Below, piece after piece: positions 36,866 through 45,114 of a stretch of 45,114 nucleotides of DNA. The DNA comes from Ramlibacter sp. (GTDB lineage Bacteria; Pseudomonadota; Gammaproteobacteria; Burkholderiales; Burkholderiaceae_C). Where the stretch lies: NCBI GenBank assembly GCA_013815685.1, contig JACDFR010000036.1, positions 1 to 45,114 on the forward strand, read 5' to 3'. The notes under the pieces are model-generated. The model was not told the origin of the DNA. It did not search any database and saw nothing but the letters and a program-made list of their open reading frames with translations. The position numbers were made by a program, and so were the translations under genes. How positions within the stretch are numbered: position 1 is the first letter of the stretch; each line of letters starts with the position of its first letter.

Positions 36866-38164
36866 ATGTACCACGGCATCGCATCGCCCGAGCTGGTCGT
36901 TCGCCTGGGCAAAGCCGGCTGTATCGGCTACCTGGGAACTGGGGGCTTGTCCCTGGCGCAGGTCGAACAGGACATTGCACGAATACAGCGGGGGCTGCCT
37001 CACGGCGAGCCGTATGGCGCCAACCTGCTCGCGAACTACTCGAATCCGCAGATGGAAGAGCGCACGGTCGACCTGCTGCTGCAGGCGGGCGTGTGCAACG
37101 TCGAGGCAGCCGCCTTCATGCAGATGACGCCAGCGCTCGTGCGTTACCGCCTGGCCGGGCTCGAGCGCGGCCCGCAAGGAAAAACAGAATGCCGTCATCG
37201 GGTCGTCGCGAAGGTGTCGCGGCCGGAAGTGGCTGAAGCCTTCATGCGCCCGCCGCCGCAAGCCATGGTGATGAAGCTGTTCCAGGAAGGCCGCATCACC
37301 GCGCAGCAAGCCGAATGGTCCCGTCACATTCCGATGGCGCACGACATCTGCGTCGAGGCCGACTCCGGCGGGCACACCGATGGCGGCAACGCAATGGTGC
37401 TGATGCCCGCCATGCGGGGCCTGCGCGAACGAATGGCCGCCGAGTTCGCATACGGGGAACCGATCTGCATGGGTCTGGGCGGTGGAATCGGCGCGCCTGA
37501 AGCCGCCGCCGCCGCCTTCATGCTGGGCGCCGATTTCATCCTGACGGGCTCCATCAACCAGTGTACGGTCGAAGCCGGCATGAGCGACGACGTCAAGGAC
37601 ATGCTGCAGCAGATGAACGTCCAGGACACCGACTATGCCCCTGCGGGCGACATGTTCGAAACGGGCGCGCAGGTGCAGGTCCTCAAGCGCGGGGTATTCT
37701 TTCCGGTGCGCGCCAACAAGCTCTACGCCCTGTTCACGGAGTACGATAGCCTGCAGGCCATCCCCGAGAGAGCGGCCCGGCAGATCCAGGATACCTACTT
37801 CAAACGCAGCTTCGATCAGGTCTGGCTGGAGACGAAGGCGTACTTGCGCAGCCAGGGCCAGGAAGCCGAGATAGCAAAAGCCGAGGCTCATCCCAAGCAG
37901 AAGATGGCGCGCGTTTTCCGCTGGTACTTCGGCTACTGCACCTCGCTGGCGTTCTCGGGAACCAAGGAAGAACGGGTGAATTACCAGGTCCAGACCGGCC
38001 CCGCACTCGGGGCATTCAACCAGTGGGTCAAGGGATCGGACCTGGAGCGCTGGACCGACCGGCATGTCGACGAGATCGGCATCAGACTCCTCGCGCAGAC
38101 CGCACGGTACCTGGCCCGCATGGCGCATGAGCTGCTGCAGGAGGACGACACGCACAATGACTGA
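36866..38164 (+). CDS. PfaD-family trans-acting enoyl reductase
   Basis: The FMN-dependent enzyme acts in trans on carrier-bound enoyl groups in polyketide or polyunsaturated fatty-acid synthesis. It shows MYHGIASPELVVRLGKAG, GYLGTGGLSL, the ICVEADSGGHTDGG flavin-site motif, MGLGGGIGAPEAAAAAFMLG and FILTGSINQCTVEAG. The ATG at 36866 gives 432 residues, but the same frame continues upstream with ERLGSAVFRRRYGLRYAYVAG, which belongs to the family N-terminus. No ATG, GTG or TTG occurs in frame between 36497 and 36866. The true start is therefore further upstream, most simply as the C-terminal half of an AT-ER fusion. It overlaps the next gene by 8 bp. Confidence 0.9.
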   Translation: MYHGIASPELVVRLGKAGCIGYLGTGGLSLAQVEQDIARIQRGLPHGEPYGANLLANYSNPQMEERTVDLLLQAGVCNVEAAAFMQMTPALVRYRLAGLERGPQGKTECRHRVVAKVSRPEVAEAFMRPPPQAMVMKLFQEGRITAQQAEWSRHIPMAHDICVEADSGGHTDGGNAMVLMPAMRGLRERMAAEFAYGEPICMGLGGGIGAPEAAAAAFMLGADFILTGSINQCTVEAGMSDDVKDMLQQMNVQDTDYAPAGDMFETGAQVQVLKRGVFFPVRANKLYALFTEYDSLQAIPERAARQIQDTYFKRSFDQVWLETKAYLRSQGQEAEIAKAEAHPKQKMARVFRWYFGYCTSLAFSGTKEERVNYQVQTGPALGAFNQWVKGSDLERWTDRHVDEIGIRLLAQTARYLARMAHELLQEDDTHND

Positions 38165-39134
38165 GCCACTCAAGAATGCATTTCTCTTTTCGGGCCAGGG
38201 CTCCCAGTACTATCAGATGGGCGCGGGCCTGTTCGATACGCATCCGGGGTTCCAGGCGCGAATGCGCGAAATGGACGAGGTCGCGGTCGAACTTTTGGGG
38301 TTCTCGGTGCTCAGCCGCATCTACGACCCCAGCCGGAAAAAATCGGACGCCTTCGACCAGACCGCGCCCGCCGGCATCGCTATCTTCATGGTCGAACACG
38401 CGCTGGTCCAGGTGCTTGAAGACGCCGGCATCACGCCCGACGTGGTGATCGGCACCAGCCTGGGCATGTTCGCGGCCGCCTGCAGCGCGGGCTGCCTTGG
38501 AATGCGGCAAGCCATGGAGATGATCGTCGAGCAATCGCGAATTCTCGAGCAGCATTGCCCCAAGGGCTGCATGCTCGCGGTCTTCGCGAACCCGGCCTTG
38601 CACAAGCAGAAGCCCCAGTTGCGCGACCACGCAGACCTGGCGGGCGTGAACTTCGACTCGCATTTCGCCATCTCCGCCCCAGACGGGAGTTTGCCCGCCG
38701 CCGAAGAATTCCTGCAGCGAGAAAACATCGGCTTCAGCCGGCTTGCCGTGACGCTGCCGTTCCACTCGCGATGGATGGACGGTGCCCAGGCGGAAATGCT
38801 CGCCCGATTCGAGCGCCACGCCTATCGCCCGCCCGAGCGGCAGCTGGTCTGCTGCGCGACAGCCGGCCCGCTGGCGGCGCTGTCGGCGCAGGCGCTGTGG
38901 CATGTGGTGCGCCAGCCCATCTGGTTCCAGCGCACCATTGCCGCACTGGAAGCCGCCGGGCCCTTGCGGTACATCGATGCGGGACCGTCAGGTACGCTGG
39001 CGACATTCCTGAAGTACGCGCTGCCGAAGGCCACCAGCTCGCAATTCCACCCGATCCTCACGCCCTTTGGCAACGACCGGAGCCGACTGGACGCTTTCGT
39101 AGCCCGGATGGGTGAGGCCCCGCGATGCAGATGA
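38157..39134 (+). CDS. AT homologue, probable acyl hydrolase (PksD/PedC type)
   Basis: The 325-aa protein has the AT fold, with FSGQGSQYYQMG, nucleophile Ser101 in GTSLGM and His203 in LPFHSRWMD. Aligned without gaps to the first AT of the cluster, the malonate-binding arginine (Arg114 there) is replaced by Gln126. Loss of that arginine is characteristic of acyl hydrolases, which remove stalled acyl groups from carrier proteins in trans-AT systems. GTSLG in place of GHSLG is a second difference. A proofreading role is therefore inferred, and malonyl transfer is unlikely. Confidence 0.82.
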   Translation: MTEPLKNAFLFSGQGSQYYQMGAGLFDTHPGFQARMREMDEVAVELLGFSVLSRIYDPSRKKSDAFDQTAPAGIAIFMVEHALVQVLEDAGITPDVVIGTSLGMFAAACSAGCLGMRQAMEMIVEQSRILEQHCPKGCMLAVFANPALHKQKPQLRDHADLAGVNFDSHFAISAPDGSLPAAEEFLQRENIGFSRLAVTLPFHSRWMDGAQAEMLARFERHAYRPPERQLVCCATAGPLAALSAQALWHVVRQPIWFQRTIAALEAAGPLRYIDAGPSGTLATFLKYALPKATSSQFHPILTPFGNDRSRLDAFVARMGEAPRCR

Positions 39135-40327
39135 GTGATTTTCGCGCTCCCGCGTTCTATGCCGATCCCTACCCGACTTACGAGCGGCTGCGCGCGGCGG
39201 GGCCGTTCGTGCAACTGGGCGAAAAAGTATGGATGACGGGCCGCTACGAAGTCGCTGAAGCCGTGCTTCGGGAGCGGCGCTGCGGCAAGTTCTTCCTGGA
39301 GCTGGTCGAGGCCGAATACCCGCGCGAACAGGCGCACTCCAGCGCGTTCGCCGCGATCGCGCGCATGATCGTCAACAAGAATCCGCCGCACCATACGCGC
39401 CTGCGCGCGCTGCTGATGAAAGCGTTCAATGCCACGCAGGTCGAAGAGTTCACGCGCCTGGCCCGGGACGCAACGGACCAATTTCTTGCCGGCCTGCCGC
39501 CGGCCGGGTCGGCGGACCTGATGCGCAAGTTCGCCATTCCGGTGCCCTTCTCGGTCATCCTCAACCTCCTTGGCATGCGCCCGGGCGATTCGCTCCGATT
39601 CGCTGACGACCTGCGGGCGCTGGGCCCGGCATTCGAGGCGTTCGGGCTCACCGCGCAGCAGATCGCCGCCGCCAGCACCGCGGCCGACACGCTCAGCTAT
39701 ATCTTCTCCGGAGAGCTGCGCAAGCGCAGGCAGAAGCCGGGGACCGACCTGATATCGCGCCTGTTGTCGGTGGAAATCGAAGGCGATCGCCTCACCGACG
39801 AAGAGATCGTGGCCAACTGCATCTTCCTGTTCGCCGCCGGCCAGGACACCACAGCCGGCATGCTGGGAAACGCCCTGATCGCCCTGCACCGCCATCCACA
39901 GGAGCTGGCCCGGCTGAAGGCCGACGAATCGCTGCTGCCGCGCGCCGTGGCGGAATGCCAGCGTTACGACAACTCGCTGCAGGTGACCGCCCGCATGGTG
40001 CTGGAAGACATGGAGTTCGACAGCCACCGCTTCGCGCGCGGCGACACCCTGCTTATCTCGGTGGGCGCCGCCAACCGCGACCCCGCGAAGTTCGAGCAGC
40101 CCGACCGGCTCATCATCGACCGGACGGACCAGGATTCGCGGATGATGGCCTTCGGCGGTGGGATTCACTACTGCATTGGCGCCCGGCTGGCACAGATCAA
40201 CCTGCAGGTCGCCTTGTCCGGCCTGCTGCGCACACTGCCGGGCCTGCGGCTGGGCGATCCGGCCAAGCTGCGCTGGCGGCCTTCCTACATCATTCGCGGG
40301 GTCGAGTCCCTGCCGGGGACCTGGTAG
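39125..40327 (+). CDS. Cytochrome P450
   Basis: The 400-aa soluble bacterial P450 has the I-helix oxygen-activation motif AAGQDTTAG, the K-helix ExxR (ECQR), and the heme loop FGGGIHYCIGAR with ligand Cys350. It has no membrane anchor and needs separate redox partners, which are not in the window. Its start overlaps the acyl-hydrolase gene by 10 bp, and a second Met two codons on is an alternative. It is expected to hydroxylate or epoxidise the polyketide, either as a free product or on the carrier. The site cannot be predicted. Confidence 0.93.
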   Translation: MQMSDFRAPAFYADPYPTYERLRAAGPFVQLGEKVWMTGRYEVAEAVLRERRCGKFFLELVEAEYPREQAHSSAFAAIARMIVNKNPPHHTRLRALLMKAFNATQVEEFTRLARDATDQFLAGLPPAGSADLMRKFAIPVPFSVILNLLGMRPGDSLRFADDLRALGPAFEAFGLTAQQIAAASTAADTLSYIFSGELRKRRQKPGTDLISRLLSVEIEGDRLTDEEIVANCIFLFAAGQDTTAGMLGNALIALHRHPQELARLKADESLLPRAVAECQRYDNSLQVTARMVLEDMEFDSHRFARGDTLLISVGAANRDPAKFEQPDRLIIDRTDQDSRMMAFGGGIHYCIGARLAQINLQVALSGLLRTLPGLRLGDPAKLRWRPSYIIRGVESLPGTW

Positions 40328-40350
40328 GCTCGAGTGCCCGCGTACGTCCA

Positions 40351-41115
40351 ATGACCAGAATTTTTGCGCTCTCCGACATCCATCTGGACTACGAGTCCAA
40401 CCAGCGCTGGCTGGACGGAATCTCGACGCATGATCACCAGGCAGACATCCTGCTGCTGGCTGGAGACGTCTCCGACAGGCGCGCGGTCCTCGAGCGCTGC
40501 TTCGCGGATTTGACGAGGCGCTTCAAGAAGGTGCTCTATGTCCCCGGAAACCACGACCTGTGGGTTCGCGGAGACAGCGGCCATGATACCTCGTTCGACA
40601 AGTTCCAGGCCATTCGCCAGGTGGCGCACGACTTCGGCGTCTCCATGACGCCGCTGCACGACCGCGCGGTATCCATCGTGCCGCTGCTCGGCTGGTACGA
40701 CTATTCGTTCGGGCAGCCCAGCGAAGAACTGCTCGGAATCTGGATGGATTACCGCACCTGCCGCTGGCCGGCGGGTGCGGACGATGGCGCCATCACCCGT
40801 TACTTCACCAACGAGAACGAGCTCGCGCGTGCAACCCCGGGCCGCACCGTCATTTCCTTCTCGCATTTTCTGCCTCGTATCGACCTGATGCCCACGTACA
40901 TCCCGTTGCAGCATCGCCTGATCTATCCGGTGCTCGGCAGCAGCGTTCTCGAGGAGCAAATCAGGCTGCTGGGCTCGAAGATCCATGTGTACGGCCACAG
41001 CCACGTCAACCGGCACGTCACCATGGAGGGCGTCCTGTACGTGAACAACGCGTTGGCCTATCCGACGGAGGCCAGGATCTCGGCCCGGGCACTGAAATGC
41101 ATCTTCGAGTATTAG
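40351..41115 (+). CDS. Calcineurin-like metallophosphoesterase within the polyketide operon
   Basis: The 254-aa protein has all metal-binding motifs of the family: SDIHLDYE, GDVSDRR, PGNHDLW, a middle histidine (FSHFLP) and GHSHVNRH. It has no signal peptide and so is cytoplasmic. It sits 23 bp after the P450 and 16 bp before the synthase gene, clearly inside the operon. Such an enzyme is not a standard part of trans-AT clusters. Possible roles are removal of a phosphate protecting group from an intermediate, or self-protection. Both are guesses. Confidence 0.88.
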   Translation: MTRIFALSDIHLDYESNQRWLDGISTHDHQADILLLAGDVSDRRAVLERCFADLTRRFKKVLYVPGNHDLWVRGDSGHDTSFDKFQAIRQVAHDFGVSMTPLHDRAVSIVPLLGWYDYSFGQPSEELLGIWMDYRTCRWPAGADDGAITRYFTNENELARATPGRTVISFSHFLPRIDLMPTYIPLQHRLIYPVLGSSVLEEQIRLLGSKIHVYGHSHVNRHVTMEGVLYVNNALAYPTEARISARALKCIFEY

Positions 41116-41131
41116 GCAGGAGGCGCCAGGC

Positions 41132-44100
41132 ATGAGTGACGGCGAGCCCTGCGCACCGGAACAGGCATGGATGGCTGACCTGGAAGCGATGGTCTGGGCC
41201 CTGCACGGACAGCCGTCTTCCCCGCCGACCGGCCACCTGGTGGCGCTCGCATTGCCCGACGAAGAGACCGCGCGCCAGCTGGTGCAGCGCCTGAAAGACC
41301 GAGGCCTGGCACAACCTGAGCGACTTCTCGACGTCCGGTGCGCGCCCGATGCGAAGCGGTACGATTTTCCCTGGCGTGATCGGGAGGCCGGCGGGCATGG
41401 CATCGTCGTTTTGCAACGGCACCCCGATGGACGCGGGCATGAGTGGCTGCTCGGCGCCGCCCATGACGGGTGGTTCGCCGTGCCCAATGAATTCAGGAAA
41501 TATCCGGCCGGGCCGTCGCCCGCATCGATGACGCTGAATCGCCTGGAGCGGCGGGGCTACACGGTGCGCACCGCGCGCGAAAGCGACCTGCCCGCGCTGA
41601 TGCGGCTGGAAGAACAATGCTGGCCGCCCGCGCTGTCCATGCCGACGGACCTCATCCGCCGAAGGCTCGCGCGTTTTCCGCAAGGCAATCTCGCGCTGGA
41701 TTTCGAAGGCGATGTCGTCGCGGCGATCTACGCCCAACGCATCCGCAGAATCCGCGACCTGCAGGGATTGAATGCGCGCGAGGCCGAAGCACTCCACCGC
41801 GACGATGGCACCGTGGTCCAGCTGCTGGCGGTCAATGTGCTGCCCGGATGGCAGGACCGCAGCTTCGGCGACCAGCTGCTGGAGCTGATGCTGCAACAGT
41901 GCACCTTGATGCCCGGCGTCGAAGCGGTGGTCGGTGTCACGCGCTGCAAGGATTACGCCAGGCACGCCGGCCAACCCTACGACGCCTACACCGCCCGGCG
42001 AAACGGCCACGGAAAACTCGTCGACACGATCTTGCGCTTTCACGAGGCGCATGGCGCCCGCATCCGCGGACCGATGCCCGACTACCGCCCACAGGACGCG
42101 GCCAATCATGCTTACGGCGTGCTGGTCCACTACGACATCCAGCACCGCAAGCTTCCGGACGCCGCGGCCGGGCGGGCGGGAATGCCCGCCCGCGGCAGCG
42201 GCGCGAACCCGACGGACTGCGTGCGCCAGGCGGTCGCCTCCATCCTGGACATGGCGGCAGCAGATGTGCCTTTGGCCAGGCCGCTGTTCGAGCTGGGGAT
42301 GGACTCGGCGGCCTTGCTGGATCTGAACGAACGCGTCGGGTCGGAGTTCGGCGTGAAGCTGGGCCCGGCCTTCTTCTTCGAATACAACACCTGCGAGAAG
42401 ATCGCGGCGTATCTGCAATCGGGCCGCGGCGCGGCGGATGAAAGTCCGGCAGACGTGAAACATCCGGCGCAACGCGGTGAGCGACCGGCCGCGCCGCGGG
42501 ATGACATCGCGATCATCGGCATGGCCTTCGTCCTGCCGGGCGGCGTCGAGGACGAAGCCCAACTGTGGGACCTGCTGACGCGCCAGGGTGACGCCATCGG
42601 GGATCTTCCGCAGGGCCGGTGGGCGTGGCCTGCGGGCATATCACCGCACGGCGAACACCGGGGAATCGCCCGGGGCGGCTTCCTCGCTGATATCGCGGGC
42701 TTCGACGCCGGGCTCTTCCACCTCTCCCGGAAAGAGGCCGAGCTGATGGATCCGCAGCAGCGGATGATGCTGGAGCTGAGCTGGGCCTGCCTGGAGGATG
42801 CCGGCTACACCGCGCAGTCCGTGGCGGGCAGCCGGACTGGCGTCTATGTCGGCGCCAGCGGTTCCGACTATGAGATCCTGCTCAAGGACGGCCGTGAGGT
42901 GGAGGCATTGTCGGGACTGGGGAGCGCCATGTCGGTCATCCCGAACCGCATCTCCCATTACTACGACTTGCGCGGCCCCAGCATCCAGGTCGATGCCGCG
43001 TGTTCGAGTTCACTGGTGGCGCTGCACGAGGCCGCGCAGGCCCTGCGCGCCGGCCAGTGCGAGCAGGCGCTGGCCGGCGGCATCCACCTGATGTGCCATC
43101 CCGCCAACACCATCGCCTACTACAAGGCCGGGATGTTGTCGGCCGATGGCCGGTGCGCGACGTTCGATGCGCAAGCCAACGGCTATGTGCGCGGCGAGGG
43201 CGCGGCGATGCTGCTGCTCAAACCCCTCGCGCGTGCGCGAAGCGATGGCGATCGCATCTACGCCGTGATCAAGGGCACCGCCGTCAACCACGGCGGTCGC
43301 GCCAGCGGGCTCACCGTGCCCAACCCGGCGGGCCAGGCCGCGCTGCTGCGGCAAGCCTATGAAAGCGCGGCAATCGATGCCCGCACGATCAGCTACGTGG
43401 AAGCGCATGGCACGGGGACATCGCTGGGCGACCCGATCGAAGTGCGGGCATTGAAACAGGCTTTCGCGGGCGACACGATGGGCGCTCCTGGTGAATTGTC
43501 CTGCGGCATCGGCTCGATCAAGACCCGCATCGGCCACCTGGAAGCGGCGGCGGGAATTGCCGGCCTGCTGCAGGTGATCGCGAGCATGCGCCGGCGCATG
43601 CTGCCGGCGTCGCTGAATTTCTCCACGCTTAACCCGCACATCGACCTGTCGGGCTCGGCGTTCTACGTGGTCGCGAAGGCGCAACCGTGGGAACTCGCGC
43701 CGGGCCAGCCGCTGCGGCGGGCAGGTGTGAGCAGCTTCGGCTCGGGCGGCACGAACGCGCACGCCGTGGTCGAAGAGTACACCGAGCCTGTGAGCAGCCA
43801 GACACCGGCCGGCGGACCGGCGATCATTGTCCTTTCCGCCGGCGATGCCGGTCGGCTCAGGCTGCAGGCGCAGCGGTTGCTCACGGTGCTGGCAGGTGAA
43901 ACGTTTGGCGATGCGGACCTGGCAGATATCGCGTACACACTGCAGGTCGGGCGTGAAGCGATGCAGGCGCGGCTGGCTTGCGTGGCTTCATCCATCGCCG
44001 ATCTGAGTGGCAAGCTCGAACGCTTTCTCGCCGGGCAGGCGGCCGGCCAGGAGGTCCATGCCGGGGAGGCCGAGCCGCAGGGGCAAACGCTGACGCTGCT

Positions 44101-45114
44101 CTCGGCCGACGAGGACATGGCGAGGACCTTGAGCGCATGGCTGGCCAAAGCCGGATGGGACAAGCTTCTGGCCCTTTGGGTCAGGGGCCTGGACCTGGAT
44201 TGGGGCGGGCTGTACGGAGACAGCAAGCCGCGGCGGGTAGGGCTGCCGACCTACCCGTTCCTGCGCAAGCACTATTGGCTGCCTGCCGGCGATGGCGGCG
44301 AAGAGCCGTCGCGAGCGGCACAGCTGCATCCGCTGCTGCACGACAACACCTCCAGCCTGGAGGGGCAGCGCTTCACATCGACCTTCAGCGGCCGCGAATT
44401 CTTTCTGGCCGACCACCGGGTCCGCGGCAAGCGGGTGCTGCCGGCGGCGGCGCACCTGGAGATGGCGCGCGCGGCCATTGCCCATGCCGCAGGCGGGCTC
44501 CAAGCTGGTCCCGGCTTGCGGGTGACGCTGCGCGATGTCGTGTTTTCCCGCGCGGTGGTGGCCGGTGAGCAGCCGCTGGCCCTACACGTCGCAGTGTGGC
44601 CGCAATCCCAGGGGATGATCGGCTACGAAATCTACAGTGGCACCGCGCCGGACATCCAGGTGCATTCGCAGGGCATTGCCACGCTGGGACCCCAAAACAC
44701 GGCGCCGATCTGCGACCTGACGGCGGTTCGGGTGGCTTGCAGGCAAGTGCAGGTTCCGCAGCTGTACGCGGCGCTCGAGGGTGCCGGCTTCGCCTACGGG
44801 CCCGCTCATCGCGGCATCGCCGGCGTGCACGCGGCGCTGGACGCCGGGGGCGCGCGCAGCCAGGTTCTGGCGCGCGTCGCATTGGCCTCCGGCCTGGCCG
44901 CGCGCCGCAGTGAATATGCGCTGCATCCGAGCGTGCTGGACGCCGCGTTCCAGGCCGCGACGTGGTTGCTGTTGAATGAAGCCGACATGCGGCCGTCGCT
45001 GCCCTTCGCGATCGAAGAGCTGGAGATTATTGCGGCGCCCCCGGCCGAGGAGTTGTACGCCTGGGTGCGCTACAGCGCGGGCAGCGGTCCGCACGACAGC
45101 TTGCGCAAGCTGGA
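41132..45114 (+). CDS. Trans-AT polyketide synthase, loading module and first extension module (3' partial)
   Basis: The reading frame from ATG 41132 (AGGAGG nearby) stays open to the window edge, at least 1327 residues. In order: an N-terminal region without clear match (1-142), possibly the adaptor of GNAT loading modules. Then a GNAT domain (about 143-338) beginning YTVRTARESDLPAL. An ACP with Ser392 in LFELGMDSAALL. A ketosynthase (about 457-890) with Cys624 (VDAACSSSL), His759 (EAHGTGTS) and His802 (RIGHLEAAAG). A post-KS linker ending in LPTYPFLRKHYWL. A dehydratase with His1095 (ADHRVRGKRVLP). No AT domain follows the KS, as expected with AT supplied in trans. The GNAT loader suggests an acetyl starter made by malonyl decarboxylation, as in CurA, rhizoxin and pederin systems. 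The KS and DH active sites are intact. Confidence 0.93.
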   Translation, partial: MSDGEPCAPEQAWMADLEAMVWALHGQPSSPPTGHLVALALPDEETARQLVQRLKDRGLAQPERLLDVRCAPDAKRYDFPWRDREAGGHGIVVLQRHPDGRGHEWLLGAAHDGWFAVPNEFRKYPAGPSPASMTLNRLERRGYTVRTARESDLPALMRLEEQCWPPALSMPTDLIRRRLARFPQGNLALDFEGDVVAAIYAQRIRRIRDLQGLNAREAEALHRDDGTVVQLLAVNVLPGWQDRSFGDQLLELMLQQCTLMPGVEAVVGVTRCKDYARHAGQPYDAYTARRNGHGKLVDTILRFHEAHGARIRGPMPDYRPQDAANHAYGVLVHYDIQHRKLPDAAAGRAGMPARGSGANPTDCVRQAVASILDMAAADVPLARPLFELGMDSAALLDLNERVGSEFGVKLGPAFFFEYNTCEKIAAYLQSGRGAADESPADVKHPAQRGERPAAPRDDIAIIGMAFVLPGGVEDEAQLWDLLTRQGDAIGDLPQGRWAWPAGISPHGEHRGIARGGFLADIAGFDAGLFHLSRKEAELMDPQQRMMLELSWACLEDAGYTAQSVAGSRTGVYVGASGSDYEILLKDGREVEALSGLGSAMSVIPNRISHYYDLRGPSIQVDAACSSSLVALHEAAQALRAGQCEQALAGGIHLMCHPANTIAYYKAGMLSADGRCATFDAQANGYVRGEGAAMLLLKPLARARSDGDRIYAVIKGTAVNHGGRASGLTVPNPAGQAALLRQAYESAAIDARTISYVEAHGTGTSLGDPIEVRALKQAFAGDTMGAPGELSCGIGSIKTRIGHLEAAAGIAGLLQVIASMRRRMLPASLNFSTLNPHIDLSGSAFYVVAKAQPWELAPGQPLRRAGVSSFGSGGTNAHAVVEEYTEPVSSQTPAGGPAIIVLSAGDAGRLRLQAQRLLTVLAGETFGDADLADIAYTLQVGREAMQARLACVASSIADLSGKLERFLAGQAAGQEVHAGEAEPQGQTLTLLSADEDMARTLSAWLAKAGWDKLLALWVRGLDLDWGGLYGDSKPRRVGLPTYPFLRKHYWLPAGDGGEEPSRAAQLHPLLHDNTSSLEGQRFTSTFSGREFFLADHRVRGKRVLPAAAHLEMARAAIAHAAGGLQAGPGLRVTLRDVVFSRAVVAGEQPLALHVAVWPQSQGMIGYEIYSGTAPDIQVHSQGIATLGPQNTAPICDLTAVRVACRQVQVPQLYAALEGAGFAYGPAHRGIAGVHAALDAGGARSQVLARVALASGLAARRSEYALHPSVLDAAFQAATWLLLNEADMRPSLPFAIEELEIIAAPPAEELYAWVRYSAGSGPHDSLRKL

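Noticed and set aside
36741..37127. Plus-strand frame following the AT stop
   Set aside because: It continues the AT frame but carries no ER similarity. The PfaD motifs lie in a different frame.

Overview
The window looks like a chromosomal segment of a high-GC betaproteobacterium, most likely Burkholderiales and close to Comamonadaceae. The signs are a pilR-ampD pair, a class Ia ribonucleotide reductase with NrdR boxes, an Ala/Lys-rich histone H1-like protein, NodI/NodJ-type ABC genes, a Bug/TctC solute-binding protein, a DUF4148 protein and a QseBC-type two-component system. No tRNA, rRNA, CRISPR array or insertion sequence was seen.

Layout. (1) 1-8.1 kb, housekeeping: 3' end of pilR, ampD, nrdA and nrdB behind a strong promoter covered by NrdR boxes, a histone H1-like gene and a CitE-like lyase. 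(2) 8.2-14.4 kb, envelope: a minus-strand operon of MlaE-like permease, MlaD-like MCE protein and lipoprotein without an ATPase, then two paralogous FecR-domain exported proteins and a small conserved protein. (3) 14.5-25.8 kb, metabolism and stress: amn, psd, nodI-nodJ, ohrR-ohr with a textbook operator, a frameshifted DUF2855 gene, srkA, a 5'-truncated fumarylacetoacetate-hydrolase-family gene, a frameshifted Bug gene, and htpG behind a sigma32-type promoter. (4) 25.8-33.9 kb: a DUF4148 protein, a histidine kinase/response regulator/membrane protein operon, and a chaperone-usher operon with two spore-coat-U subunits. TTAG motifs, several at exact 11-bp spacing, lie in front of these promoters and suggest one regulon. 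(5) 34.0-35.5 kb: pseudouridine synthase and a Crp/Fnr regulator on the minus strand. (6) 35.8 kb to the end: the start of a trans-AT polyketide synthase cluster.

The polyketide cluster is the main accessory feature. It holds a free malonyl acyltransferase, a PfaD-type trans enoyl reductase (probably one AT-ER protein split by a frameshift), an acyl-hydrolase-type AT homologue, a P450, a metallophosphoesterase, and a synthase with a loading region (N-terminal region, GNAT, ACP) followed by KS and DH domains that runs off the window. The divergent Crp/Fnr gene is a candidate regulator.

Three genes (DUF2855, Bug, AT/ER) each look as if one base is missing. They may be true lesions or sequence errors, and the reading of those loci depends on which.
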